37,475 bases of DNA, from assembly GCF_000003605.2 (NCBI RefSeq), contig NW_003140811.1:218269-255743 (forward strand), in the 5' to 3' direction. Under the pieces are notes generated by a model, which was not told the DNA's origin, made no database searches, and saw only the letters and a list, made by a program, of their open reading frames with translations. The DNA is from Saccoglossus kowalevskii. Taxonomy: Eukaryota > Hemichordata > Enteropneusta > Harrimaniidae. Below are positions 22,195-33,234 of this stretch, piece after piece (the first letter of the stretch is position 1; every line of letters begins with the position of its first letter). A program made the translations under genes and the position numbers.

Positions 22195-22712
22195 GAACTG
22201 TATCCATGGTTACACTCGGGATCTTGAGGTTAGAATATCCTCTCTTCGTCGCCACATCTCCCGTGATTGCCAGTCCTCAGTACTACTAATGATACAGAAT
22301 TTGCTTAATAGCCTCTGGCTATCTTTTTCCCAACATGCCTAGGGCGGTGGGCGATACATAGGAAATGTTTACATGCACTGCCGTGTAAGAATACGTAAGT
22401 ATCTTGGCGCGTGCTGAGAAAGTCACATGCGATAATAGAGTCTTTTTCGAAGTCCAAAGTCCGCTTGGAAAGTATATACTTAGGTCTTTTTCATGAATCC
22501 GCCCATCGTCAAAATAGACCTTTGCGTATTTTCTCCGTGTTTTCTACGCAGACTCACAACAAACCAACGGCCAGCTGGGACGTGGGCTATAACCAAACAA
22601 TACGAGCGATGCCTTTTTTTCTAAAAGTGGCTGACTTTGGAGGTGCAGTGCAATATGAAAAACCTATCACTAAGCCGGACGTGAACAAAACTGCAGTTTA
22701 GCGTGCGTTGCT
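22195..22712 (+). other. GC-richer block with strong splice signals next to a gap
   Basis: This block is clearly GC-richer than its surroundings. An acceptor (CTTTTTCCCAACATGCCTAG, ending 22342) and a very strong donor (GTAAGTATC at 22395) delimit a 52-base segment. A second acceptor (TTTTCTCCGTGTTTTCTACG plus CAG, ending 22551) opens a segment at 22552. Spliced together, one frame reads RWAIHRKCLHALPCKNT then LTTNQRPAGTWAITKQYERC before stopping. Unspliced, the second segment is open in another frame to 22701 (SWDVGYNQTIRAMPFFLKVA and on). No family is recognised. It may be two exons of a protein or lncRNA gene cut by the gap. Confidence 0.2.
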
Positions 22713-22762
22713 NNNNNNNNNNNNNNNNNNNNNNNNNNNNNNNNNNNNNNNNNNNNNNNNNN
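22713..22762. other. Assembly gap of exactly 50 N
   Basis: A fixed-size run of 50 N suggests a placeholder of unknown true length. It truncates the GC-richer block just upstream. Confidence 0.95.
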
Positions 22763-23217
22763 TGTTTTGAAATATATTTTACCTTATATGTACTCTCAGC
22801 AACAAATCACAAACAACGAAAAAACATATGGACGTGTTGTGAACATTAATAATCGTCACGGTTGAATTATTCAATTCTTTACAGTGTTGTAGAATAGGTT
22901 ACGTTGTTGAAATTTCATTCAAAACTAGGTTCGCGGTTTTCTTGAATGTACACGAATATTAATATTGCACGTATTGGAAACGTGGGTTGCGTTGTGTGGG
23001 TTTTAAATTAAATTTTTAGTTTCGAATATCCAATGAATCCTTTGACTAGCGTGTGTCATTTGTGTAAGCTTGCATAATTTAAATGTGATGTGTTATAAAA
23101 CGGTCACGGGGGATGTATTGCGTTTAGGGTAATCATGGTTACGGATTTTAAAGCATAGATTTCCCTTTTACAATGAGATAAATAAATAGGTTCGTTAATT
23201 ATGCAGTAGTTGACACC
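22763..23217. other. Non-coding, nothing specific
   Basis: AT-rich sequence between the gap and the TATA-like element; no gene or repeat supported. Confidence 0.5.
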
Positions 23218-23227
23218 CTATTTATAA
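23218..23227 (+). promoter_or_regulatory. TATA-like element
   Basis: CTATTTATAA lies 56 bases before the candidate start codon at 23283. This would put transcription start near 23250 and give a 5' leader of about 30 bases. TATA-like sequences are frequent by chance in AT-rich DNA. Confidence 0.2.
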
Positions 23228-23282
23228 TCGCACATTTAAAAAAACACAGTTTCAATTTCAAAGTCACCAGCGCTCTTCCAAT

Positions 23283-23406
23283 ATGGCTTATAACTCAATT
23301 CCTTATAAATATGAAGGGATTAAAAAGCCAAGACGTGCGATTATGGCATCAGTTCAGAAAGAAACGGAATTCGTGTTCGCGGCATTACGACGAATGAATA
23401 TCGCCG
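23283..23406 (+). CDS. Possible first coding exon of a small basic protein
   Basis: The ATG at 23283 has A at -3 and G at +4. The frame is GC-richer than its flanks and reads MAYNSIPYKYEGIKKPRRAI, then a stretch rich in charged and alanine residues ending RRMNIA. It meets GCCG/GTGAGC at 23406/23407, a good donor, in phase 1. An acceptor at 24860-24861 (TTTTTATTTCAG) would continue the phase as EDTWIGMSVHL and stop at 24896, giving a 52-residue protein. The acceptor at 24159 would stop after two codons. Without splicing the frame is 82 codons. I do not recognise the protein. Confidence 0.25.
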
Positions 23407-23531
23407 GTGAGCACTTTATTTCATTACTTGGGTCACGCCGTGTACCAAAAAGAAAATATAGGCGTGTGTTATTTATTGGAACCTTAAACAGTTTTTGTTT
23501 GTTTCAGTTTATTAAACAAACGTATCTCTAA

Positions 23532-24861
23532 ATGACACAATCTTGGACCTCTCATTAGCTTTTAAATGTATCAATACAATATGTAGTGAACTAATTGGAA
23601 ATGCTCAGACAAGTAGCTTGTAAATTGTTTTTATAAAAGATCAAATCTCTCTGGGGGTATATGCGTAAGCGTGTCGCCCTTATGACCAGTCATTATACGT
23701 TCACTGTGAGCATGTTAAACCTTATAAATATATAAATGATCTAATATGTATGTGTAACTTGGAGGCACAAGTCCATTTACGCTATCCAGTTTCATAACTT
23801 AGTTCCCTGTCAGATTTCCCGGAACGTTTCAATTATGGATATATAAGTGAATGTCAATACCCGAACTAACAACGTTTGACCTTGTCGCTCATTCCCTAAA
23901 TAGTTTTCAATTGAAACTAGGTGTTTCGCAGTCGATGTGGCGCCAAGTAACGACATAGCTAGCACCTGCTATCTGACATCCTGAATGGTCAGTAATATCT
24001 CGGATAAAATTAACCGACAAATGGAAAATATGTTCTATGGAGCACACTACCACTTTCGTTGGGTGCCTCTTTAAAATTTTGTGGATATTACACTAAACCT
24101 TGCTATAAAGCAAAATGATGTTTCTGATGAAGAATAACTGTGTTATGTTTTATGTTTCAGAAACTTAAACCATTAGAACGAATAGAGTATGTCTAACTGC
24201 GTTCAAATAATTTCATATACCTACATACAAATCGTTATCCATCAGAAAAAATATTGCACGAAATTATATGTGAAACAACATATTGCGAAAAATTAAATGC
24301 GAAACACGTTTTCGCCGATTTCTAACATCATAACTGGATGAGAAATAAATTGAAATTTTTTTATCAGTCTTTTCATCACTTTTTTCCATTCTGAATGACT
24401 GGCTTGGTAACTGATTAATCAACACTCTTTCGAAGTATTATTGACCTTTGGCAGTCAGCGAATAACCTAGCTGTAGAAACCACGCTGCTAACAAACGATA
24501 TTCCCGTGTGTAACTATGCTGCATGCTGTGTGCTAGAAGTTATTTACTTTCTGGAAAATATATATGTATTCTATTTGTAATGACGGGGGTGCTGTAATTT
24601 ATATCACGTCTTTTAATGGCACCTAGAGGCATGACGCTACATTGAGGACCATTGACTAATTATTAGTGATCAAATTGAGTGAATTCCCCAGTGATCTCAG
24701 TATGTTACATCTGGCATATTTGTATATAACAAAACAGCAAATCGTGAAGACTGCCCAGGGAGGCAAACATCCGGGACATCGTTGAACTTTGAACTTTAAT
24801 ATATGAAGATACTAAATGTGAAGTGAATTTTTCAAGATATTAATATTTGTTTTTATTTCAG
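23532..24861. other. Non-coding, possibly intron
   Basis: No gene is supported. If the exon at 23283-23406 is real, this is intron sequence ending at the acceptor 24860-24861. It holds another good acceptor near 24159 (ATGTTTTATGTTTCAG). Confidence 0.35.
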
Positions 24862-24896
24862 AAGATACTTGGATTGGAATGAGTGTCCATTTATAA
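24862..24896 (+). CDS. Possible terminal exon partner of 23283-23406
   Basis: After a strong acceptor the phase-1 reading is EDTWIGMSVHL followed by TAA. Its support is only the acceptor strength and phase agreement with the upstream candidate exon. No polyadenylation signal AATAAA is visible close downstream. Confidence 0.12.
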
Positions 24897-25480
24897 TGAA
24901 AGAAATGCACTCCTAGAGTTTTTAATCGGCCTTTGACGATTTAATTCATGTTTGAACGTGTTACCGAATCTATAAATAGACCGCATTTACCAACATCTAG
25001 GTCAAAATTCCCGTCACAGAAGGTGGTGTTTCAACTGGATGTTAACACCAGTCTCCAAAGATTTGTTGAAACAACAATGTGACAGATACGAGTTTTGAGA
25101 GCTATTAATGGTTTTATACGGTTGCGTGCTACGAAAGAATACAGTTCTTACAGCTCTGAGCGAAGGATGCCACATCAAAGCACTAGCACTCATAGCAAAT
25201 GAAGTACTCACAGAATTGCGAGTATATTCTATGCCCAGTATACATTACCAGTTCAATGCTCTTGTCTGTACAGACGCTACATTCATAATTGTCAATTCCT
25301 CAGAGAAGTCAACACATCAATATCTAGTAAAAGTAATTATGTTCATGTTGTGTATAGAAAGATCGCATTTTTGATAGAGTAATGGCCAACATATTCCGTC
25401 GATAAGGATTGATTATTTATTTTGAAGGATAGGCATTACTTGTTGTTTCGATGAAGACGATTAATTGCAATATTTGCGTT
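24897..25480. other. Non-coding with a weak open patch
   Basis: An 88-codon plus frame starts at 25108 (ATG) and a 65-codon minus frame overlaps it. Neither has recognised features. The 25014-25260 segment is slightly GC-richer than its surroundings. Confidence 0.35.
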
Positions 25481-25740
25481 TTTTATTCTATTTATAAGTT
25501 TCAGGTTGAAAAATAATTAAAATAAGGTTTGAGGCTGTTCATTTTTATTATGTATTTGTTATTATTAATTTGTTTATATTTATTTTATTTGTTACTGATC
25601 ATCAATTGTTTGGAAACAATAGACAGAAAAATACCTCCTAGCAATTAAATGATTTAATAAAATATGAATGAATGAAAACAATTAAAAAAAATTAAAAAAG
25701 TTAATTAACTAACAAATCCCAAACAAAGATTTATTTGATC
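25481..25740. repeat. Low-complexity AT-rich block with a hairpin
   Basis: Composed almost entirely of A and T runs (TTATTATT, TTTATTTTATTT, AATTAAAAAAAATT). Inside it ATTGTTT-GG-AAACAAT at 25605-25620 is a perfect inverted repeat. It is best described as AT-rich spacer; a matrix-attachment-type role is only a possibility. Confidence 0.55.
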
Positions 25741-26690
25741 TGATTGAACCAGCTATACACAAGAGCTTTCAAATGACAAAAAGCTGATAGTCACTCGGAC
25801 AAAAATACAACGTGATCTAGAATCGCAAAAACCGTAGCCTAACGCGTACATCATTCATATAAATGCGAAGAGGCAAGTCAATATACAAAGCAGTTGTCGC
25901 CATGTACATATATGAACAGTACAGTAGAATCCATTATATAACATTATTCAATAGATAGAGGGCGTTGGGTGTGCTAATGAAATGCATGACACGTATAAAC
26001 ACTGTATATACAGTGCGTACGTAGCTTGCTGGTTTAGTTCCTGGCACGGAAAACGGGACCTTGCAAACTTTGTAGCAACAACAAAACAAAATATAATCAT
26101 TGCGAAGCTACAGCATAAACATTCACACAATGTACCATTTTGTTGTTTTGAGTTGCTTTGGTTTCCTCTCCTCTCTGGGGATTTGTTTTGCCTGTCTCTC
26201 CATGAAAGGTTTCAGGACTGTCACGTGACTTAACCTACACATCATGAGATTACGCATTTCAAGTAAGTTGTCCACATTTGTCGTTTGCATGGTAAATATA
26301 GGTAGTTGATGAACACGTCAACATCACTTGGATGGCGTCGTACTCCCAATGAAACCCTACGTAATAGCGACTGGAATGTAAAGTCATTGTATCTTTATCG
26401 TGACGTCCGTGTTTATAGTTTGACCTGAATAATCGATGCCAAGTGTAGTGATGTCGTAACAGATATAATTTGTTGATTACTTCTCCACATATCCACGCCT
26501 ATGTATGTCTTAATAATAATACTTACAACTAGAATCAGATATTTAGCGCGAAAACATTTGTATTTGGTCAGTAATATGAAAAAAAATCCATATTTGTAAA
26601 AAAAATAGATTGCATTGATCTGACAGTGAAAACAATATCTGCTCGCTCGAATTGCGTACGTCACATTTATTCACCTCCTAGCACATTCTC
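25741..26690. other. Non-coding, nothing specific
   Basis: No supported gene; frames of 60 to 83 codons overlap on opposite strands at 25948-26233 without recognisable features. Confidence 0.5.
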
Positions 26691-26930
26691 ATGTTTACAT
26701 CGGACGCTGAAAGATTTCAACATGTGGCGAAAATGACATTTGACACCAAAAGCAGACATTATACTGCATATTATGAGAAGTTGTATAATAATAAATTAGC
26801 TTGTCATGAAAATACTACATACATGCACTCATTAAGTACGCGATCGCTGTATCGTACGACGTGTATCGCCGTACTGCCCTTGTACATGATTTGCGGTATT
26901 CTTGGAATTGGATGCGCCCGTTTTTATTGA
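26691..26930 (+). CDS. Small ORF ending in a membrane-like segment (unrecognised)
   Basis: A 79-codon frame starts at ATG 26691, twelve bases after an acceptor-like TTTATTCACCTCCTAG, so it could be a terminal exon. The first 55 residues are polar, with many charged residues and tyrosines (TSDAERFQHVAKMTF at the start). The last 22 or so are hydrophobic (TCIAVLPLYMICGILGIGCA) followed by RFY and a stop, like a tail-anchored protein. The ATG context is poor (C at -3). No homologue is recognised, and the length is within chance. Confidence 0.18.
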   Translation: MFTSDAERFQHVAKMTFDTKSRHYTAYYEKLYNNKLACHENTTYMHSLSTRSLYRTTCIAVLPLYMICGILGIGCARFY

Positions 26931-27910
26931 GTCCAAAAACGCCGTACACAATGTTTTGTTGATTCAAAGAATGCTGTTTTCTTTTGTGAATGATCTAACG
27001 TCGTCACGAATACTATGTTTACTGAAATAAATAAAATCTATTTCAGTCACAACCTCGCTATCGTCATCAAATAAACAAGGCACTTTCACCTGCCTTTCAC
27101 CCAAGCACCAGCTGTATAAGGGCAAGCGACCTTTAGTACCGGAAAGCATAACATATTTAGAACGCCGATCGTATTCATATACTTACAACACACCAATAGG
27201 TTATAATTGTTCAGCTATTTGCAATAAATGGATATGTTTACATATATCCAGTCAATAGTGAATAAATAGGTTGGTGGGCGATGATATTTTCTTCAATAGA
27301 TTCGTCACAGAATATAACACAATATATATATATATCGATTTATACTATTTGTATGCATGTATGCATACGAGTAGATCTCCATTCTTCTTACGCATTACAT
27401 ATTCAAAAATCTTTAACATCGTTAAAAGCTTCAATAAATTTCGGTCCCAGATCATTTCACAGAGTTCGATTTGCAAGTGATGCTCATACATAAACTGGGG
27501 AGAAATCCGATTACGACGCTAATTTCCCAAATGCGCAGTTGCATGAGAATACGGGAAAGCTAAAGAGTGGTGACTTTCATGTTTCCGCATTGCCATTAAT
27601 TTGTATAAACCACAATAAGCTGTGGGTAATTCAATGAATTAATAAATAAATACATGCGCACACCGATTTGTACGTTACTAGAATAGACAGCGTGAACGAT
27701 ATTCTGTCAGTGTTAGTGATACTGGACATGAACACTAAGTGAAGATAATGAATCGACCAGCTAATGGAATTTTAGATGGTGGAATTTATTATTTTAGGAG
27801 CGTCACTTCTGAATCAGTACACTCGTCGAAGAAAGAGTGCCTTGTTTGTCTACATCTTTGAAATGTGAATGTCACATGTACACTGCCACAATACTACACA
27901 ATTCCTGAAC
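26931..27910. other. Non-coding stretch
   Basis: No supported gene. It contains a short (AT)n run near 27322-27337. The 60 to 70-codon frames here are not convincing. Confidence 0.5.
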
Positions 27911-28110
27911 ATACTGTAAAACATTTTAAAATAGCTACATGACATTTTAGCAAATTTGACTACAGTCATGCAGAAATGACAGAATCTTAATTTAGCTAAA
28001 GTGTCAACAATCTCATTGTGAGAATAGACTGACATAATAGGCTTACAGATCGAAATGACAGATTAGCTAAATTAGCTAAAATAACATACTAGCTAAAAAG
28101 ACGTGTTTTT
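27911..28110 (+). repeat. Diverged direct repeat, copy A (TTAGCTAAA family)
   Basis: This 200-base segment aligns with 29421-29628 in the same orientation. The two share an identical 26-base block (27979-28004) and a 40-base block with three mismatches (28055-28094), joined by a more diverged section with an indel of about 10 bases. Both contain the palindrome TTTAGCTAAA (here 27991-28000) and further TTAGCTAA units. No coding capacity, terminal inverted repeats or target-site duplications are visible. It is probably a non-autonomous interspersed repeat or an old local duplication. Confidence 0.75.
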
Positions 28111-29420
28111 CAGTAGTTTGCTCAAAACATATGTATTTTATTTTTTAAATTATAGTTCATACCAACTGATTTGTCTATAATTTATGGTAAAATGCAACTA
28201 ACTAACCATCGCTGTGTCTTATTGATGGATTGGAAAAAAAAATAAAACTGTTTTCTATGGCAACGGAACATTAAGTGTGCTAGCGGGACTTACTGCAACA
28301 CCATACGAAGAACGCTATTAAGAAAATACGAAACCCACGCTTGGGTATTTACAGCCACAATAGTGTCTACTATTTAAACTTGTTCTTTGTTGGAAGTTTG
28401 TGTTGACATGGTTACACCGATTCATCGACATCGTACTTCGAAAAAATCATTTCATTTCTGGAGTCATGTCAACTTAACAATACACGTCATGTCATAAGCC
28501 TTGACTACAAAGAATTAAAAAAACAACTTTGATCACCAAACAATTGCGTTTTGTTACAAAAATGCGCAAAGACTAGACAATTAATTTGATCACGACAAAT
28601 CTTTCTGTCACATCTTGTTTAACTACTGACAACTTATAATGTTAATATGCCATAGAAATATTTGCCCATTGACTACCTAGCTTAGTAGCCATTCTATTCT
28701 AATACGTGTTTCGTATCACGCATGCGCGTCTAAACTCAAACTGAATAAAATAAGATCCAATGTTGAGTATAAATATTCACATTTCTTTCTTTTTTTACTC
28801 ATTGACGTTTCTGTCTTTTTGTTATTGTGAGAGCTGCACATAGATCTGACCAACTCCCATGGAGAGTATCGTTTAAATCTCGCAATTGCAAACAACAGAA
28901 TTCGTGTTTCAAACAAAAAAGGCGTCACGCTATATGTTCGCAATATCATACCGGTATATTTTTGAATTAAATCGTTTTGATTGGCTGAATAATTCATTCC
29001 ACAGCAATATCGTGAATGAGACGTCATACCACACAAAAATCTTTTACGATGCATCATATTTCAACAAAAATAGTTCGTCGCATTTTAATCTTAAATCTCA
29101 GTGGATCAAACAGATTCATAACATATAAAACTCATACTTTCAGAAAAGATAAAACATACATAAGTCTCACAAATTCGTATTTAACAAATCCATATTATCG
29201 GTAAAAGGCTTATATGTCAATATTAGACAAAGTCAATAATGTTTTAATCCCAAAAGGCAATATATCGTCTAACATCTTTGTGAATTGTGTCATTCAACAC
29301 AAGTTCAGATACTGTGGTATAATTTTAATTTATTAAAATATTAAAACTATATTTGAGGTTTACATTACTATACGGTAGATATATTTATCTAAATTCATTA
29401 TACATAGTTAACGAAAATCA
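28111..29420. other. Non-coding stretch between the repeat copies
   Basis: Mostly unique AT-rich sequence. An NRF1-like ACGCATGCGCGT lies at 28718-28729. The 113-codon minus frame at 28716-29057 is the longest ATG-type frame nearby but has no recognisable domain, overlaps a plus-strand frame and is of chance length. Confidence 0.5.
28718..28729. promoter_or_regulatory. NRF1-like site ACGCATGCGCGT
   Basis: On the minus strand this reads ACGCGCATGCGT, one mismatch from the NRF1 consensus. No promoter is supported nearby, so functional status is unknown. Confidence 0.2.
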
Positions 29421-29628
29421 ATACTGTAGAACACGTTGAAATAGCTGCATGAAATTTTCGCTGATTTGACTCTTGGCATGAATTAACAGAATCTTAATTT
29501 AGCTAAAGTGTTGACTGTCTCATTGTGAGAATATGCCCTATGTTAAATTAGCTGCATCTTTAATTTGGGAAATTACAGATTAGATAAATTAGCTAAAATA
29601 ACATGCTAGCTGAAAAGACATGTTTTAT
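29421..29628 (+). repeat. Diverged direct repeat, copy B (TTAGCTAAA family)
   Basis: This is the second copy of the repeat at 27911-28110, about 1.3 kb downstream in the same orientation. The identical 26-base core lies at 29486-29511 and the 37/40 block at 29572-29611. It carries about ten extra bases in the middle compared with copy A. Similarity fades outside the stated limits on both sides. Confidence 0.75.
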
Positions 29629-31648
29629 AGTAAATGGTACTATTCTAACATTAAGTGTTGATGTAGATTCTCTTTTCAATAGGTTTAACATTTATTGTTG
29701 TTAAGTTCACTGAATGACAATTGGCAAAGTTCCCTTCAAATATTATTGCTTAAGAACTTAATTGTTTTTGTTCTTCGCGTGTTTTGTTTTCTATCGATAT
29801 GTTTAAGTCAACTATTGTACTTGTTCTATAAGTTATATGTTTGTTTGTTCTCGTACTCATAGTCTTCCTTCATAGATTGTAAATTAATTTTAATTAATCC
29901 CTATCCGATTTAATTCACTTCAATTGCTGTGAATCCCAAAACATTAATTACACGTTCAGTGTTACGTGTAGCGGTTCAGTTCAATGACCACATTTTAACA
30001 CACCCGATGCATTTACATTACCCAGCGCACCCAGTTATCTCGATATTTACCACTAAAGCGTACTCGGCTCCCAACGGGTTACAAATAAGCGTTTACATCA
30101 ATTGATTAGTCACATAGCAAGTTAACAACTCGATTCGAAACCTCATTTGGCGATGTGCTTGACAGATTAATCATCCCCTAAGAAGATATGCATCTCTCTG
30201 CTGAAATAACGCAGTCCCGGACTCACTTCGTGGTCGGAATTGTAACCTTCGCTAATGCAGGCAGTCACAGTGATTCGCTATCTTTGTGAGAATGTCCATC
30301 TTGAAGTTTAGGCACGTAGTCTATTAGACATCATAAAAAACTGCTTTTTAACAATTAGTCTACGATTCTTCACGCTTCACATTGACATACGCTTTAATAC
30401 AGTTACGGTTCACGTAGAAACTGGGCGCATGTAAAAAAAATCATCAATTTAACCTGGAATCATGGAAAATACTTATGTAAAGATTTGTATCTTTCGTATG
30501 AATCTTCACGTGACACATAATTAATTTTGCATATGTTTATACTAGAATATTGTTTTGTATTTAGAAATATGAATAATGATTGGTCGAACTCCCCCAATAT
30601 GGCCTCCAGTCTGATGGCACTACTATTTGATATGCTTACAAGTGTAGAGTGGAAATAAACTATATAGAATATGTGTCTTATTATGCATAAAATCGCCAAC
30701 AGCGTGAACTGAAACATTAAAATCGTTGAAGTAGAAACTCAAACGTCTTTGGTACAATTAATTAAAGACGGTTAAGATTGTAGAGATGGAAAGTGTCCGT
30801 CTTTGTCTAATCAGCATAAAAACACATTACAAGGATGTTTCTAATGGTAGAAAAAAAACGTGTGGCTCATGAAAAGGCTAAAATACTGCGTGGGAGTAGA
30901 TTATTGCTCATAAGGGGTTCATTTTAATTTCGTGAATGGTTGTCGAGTGGCCTCAACCCGTCTAGACTGCTGCAAACTGTGATTAGTTGATATTGTATTG
31001 TTTTCAAGAGTCACATGGGAAGTTTACTTTTGTTCAGTGCGCAGGGTCGGTCAAGTATCAATATGTACCTTCGATTTATAACACATTATAGATTATAAAT
31101 AAAACACTATAAGTGTGATCTAACACCTGATGTTAGTAAAAATAATCACAATAAATGAGAAGTTGCAGAAAAACATTTCGGCTAATCATACATAAACGTT
31201 CATTAGTCCAGGCGAACAGAATTTGTATCGGAATTTACATACACCCGTGTGCAAGGCGATTAATAAATGATCCTCATCGAAGCCACTCCGCTGCGTAAAC
31301 TACCCACTAAATCGGAGCTTCTCATAAAAAATACATATGTATGTCTACACCTGTAAATGGGAAGGATTTGCCGTAATGAATAATGCAAGCTAGGAAATTA
31401 ACAAGACAAATTGGACTTTATTGTGAAATTGACCTCGAAGGACTCTTCGCTGTACGGTTCACCTCACCATTACTGGCAGTACCAGAGAGAGAAATATAAC
31501 TTTAACAGGCAATTTAGCAATTTGTGATCTTTCGATAATTAAATTCATCACATTTTGTTTCATGTTATCTCTGCTACATGCCATTTGTAAACACAGGTAA
31601 CTCAATTGCACGATTAGTGTAAAATCGTATTTATGTCCCAGTACGTCA
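29629..31648. other. Long non-coding stretch
   Basis: No supported gene over 2 kb. A consensus-like minus-strand donor (GAA/GTGAGT) occurs near 30225, but the sequence upstream of it is closed in all three frames within about 15 codons. Confidence 0.5.
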
Positions 31649-31671
31649 TCATCTATTCCCATATTGTTCAC

Positions 31672-31784
31672 CCTCGTCCATAGCTTGTCGCGTAAAAGTT
31701 AGATTTGAACTATCACAACAACCTGGCCCTGCAGTTGCCGCTTGGGGTAATTTTGTTTGTATACACGTTCCAGTGTCGCATCCA
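31672..31784 (-). CDS. Possible minus-strand exon, cysteine-containing (unrecognised)
   Basis: On the minus strand AATGTTAATGTTAG precedes a GC-richer open segment that ends at GACGAGG/GTGAAC. One reading is GCDTGTCIQTKLPQAATAGP then GCCDSSNLTFTRQAMDEG, with four cysteines and an N-glycosylation sequon (NLT), as in an extracellular domain. A second frame also stays open for 27 codons. The acceptor is mediocre. No domain family is recognised. Confidence 0.15.
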
Positions 31785-32191
31785 CTAACATTAACATTAA
31801 AACACATTATTGAATGCCATGTTATTTTCCGATAAAAACCAGTCATGCATAGGTAATTAGAAAGTGGTTGTTAGAGACAGGAAACCCGGAATGGTTTAGT
31901 TTTTGCTCTGAAATTTGGAGTTACCACTAAAATCTTAACAATGAGGTTGTGTTTGTTTTGTACACTACGTGCTAAGAACTATTGGCCCTGTGAGAATTCC
32001 TATGTTGATGTGAAGCATATATTAAAAAATTAACTCATTGACTATCATAAAGTAGAATACGATTGGTGGGGAAAGAAGTGGATGAATACAGATTGGTGTA
32101 AGTAAGTCTTTTGGGTAACTGTATACCGTCTGAATTACTGTCTGATGATAACACAGCGAGGCGTCAGTCCTCGAAGACAAACTAATCTTAC

Positions 32192-32269
32192 CAGTAGAAC
32201 GACTCGCTGTTAAAACGTTGTTGACAGATAAAAGAATATCATTAATTTCGCGCACACCGGATGTTATCC
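32192..32269 (-). CDS. Possible 78-base phase 1-1 minus-strand exon
   Basis: CGTGGGCTCAG and CTACTG/GTAAGA bound a 78-base minus-strand segment, open in phase 1 at both ends and GC-richer than its flanks. It reads GITSGVREINDILLSVNNVL then TASRSTG, a helix-like pattern. This loosely recalls helical parts of adhesion-receptor GAIN/REJ regions, but the resemblance is too short to rely on. Joining it in phase to 31784 gives only 27 more codons. The acceptor lacks a good pyrimidine tract. Confidence 0.15.
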
Positions 32270-32339
32270 CTGAGCCCACGTTACAATCACCAAGCGCTGC
32301 TCATAAATCCGTTACTGGCGCCAGTCTAATTGAATTCAC

Positions 32340-33024
32340 CACACAGAAATGGAGTAAATTGAAAGGATGAAACTGACGCACATCTGGCTTCTGAGAACAG
32401 CGTATCTATGACATCAAGAATTTTAGTTGGAGTCTAACAACGGTGTTTTAGTCGACAGAGCAGATCACTGTACGTGACTACTCTGTGGGTGAGACAGCCA
32501 AACACTGTATGTTCTGTATATTCCTTAGCTCCAGAAAGAGTGGTTAGACTGCACAAATGTTACCGGTTCGTTGTAGCTGTTTTGGAAATTTCGTTCAGTT
32601 TCGAATAATATTTTAATGAAGAAACAGTGCACCATACCATACGCGACGGTTACTTATGTTTTTATATGTCTCAATTAAGTTACCACACTCCAGCTAACGT
32701 TTGATTCCCGGTCATAGTTGTCGATTAATTTTTGCTTCATGCATATTTTCATCATTTACATACATTATCTTTCTGGCACTTTGCAAAAATAATTTTATCT
32801 GCAATTTGACAAAAAATTTACGCACTGTATTGTCTTGTTTGTTCGATGTTATTGTTTTTCAACAAAATACATACACCCACCCAATATACATATTGTGCAA
32901 TCCCAATTTTAATATAATTCTGCATCACCGTGTATATATCATCAATGCCAACGACCAAAATGAACATTAAATTTAGTTCTCGAATGTGGTAGTCAGATAC
33001 AAATTAAGAGAAACCACACGCTTA
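32340..33024. other. Non-coding, nothing specific
   Basis: No supported gene. An 89-codon plus frame (32701-32970) is AT-driven and featureless. Just upstream, at 32314-32325, lies the perfect 12-base palindrome ACTGGCGCCAGT. Confidence 0.5.
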
Positions 33025-33122
33025 TTAACCTAGTTGTAGTTCGGAGTCAGCTTTCAACCAACTGATATATGTTATTAATTTTACCATTTGAAAACGGATA
33101 TTGTAATGACAGTATCCAGAGG

Positions 33123-33188
33123 CATAAGTGAATTCGTTAACTGTGCAGTGGGGACAAAATGGATAATGATAAATATCAGAACTATGGG
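33123..33188 (-). CDS. Doubtful minus-strand exon-like segment
   Basis: Within a 69-codon minus frame, CCATTTCATCCCATAG reads as a good acceptor and CAAATG/GTAAAA further on as a fair donor. The part between contains YPFCPHCTVNEFTYASGYCH, with three cysteines. The limits given cover its clearest part. No family is recognised, and the evidence is at chance level. Confidence 0.08.
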
Positions 33189-33234
33189 ATGAAATGGGTG
33201 GGTTTCGAAAAAAAAATGCTAACAGTAATATCAC

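Noticed and set aside
25014-25374. Overlapping frames on both strands in a slightly GC-richer patch
   Set aside because: No recognisable protein, both strands equally open, no convincing splice boundaries.
26372-26383. TGGAATGTAAAG, identical to the first 12 bases of miR-1
   Set aside because: The match stops after 12 bases and no complementary arm forming a precursor hairpin lies on either side.
28716-29057. 113-codon minus-strand frame
   Set aside because: Overlaps open plus-strand frames, has no domain and is of chance length.
30200-30260. Consensus minus-strand donor GAA/GTGAGT
   Set aside because: The upstream sequence is closed in all three frames within about 15 codons, so no coding exon is supported.
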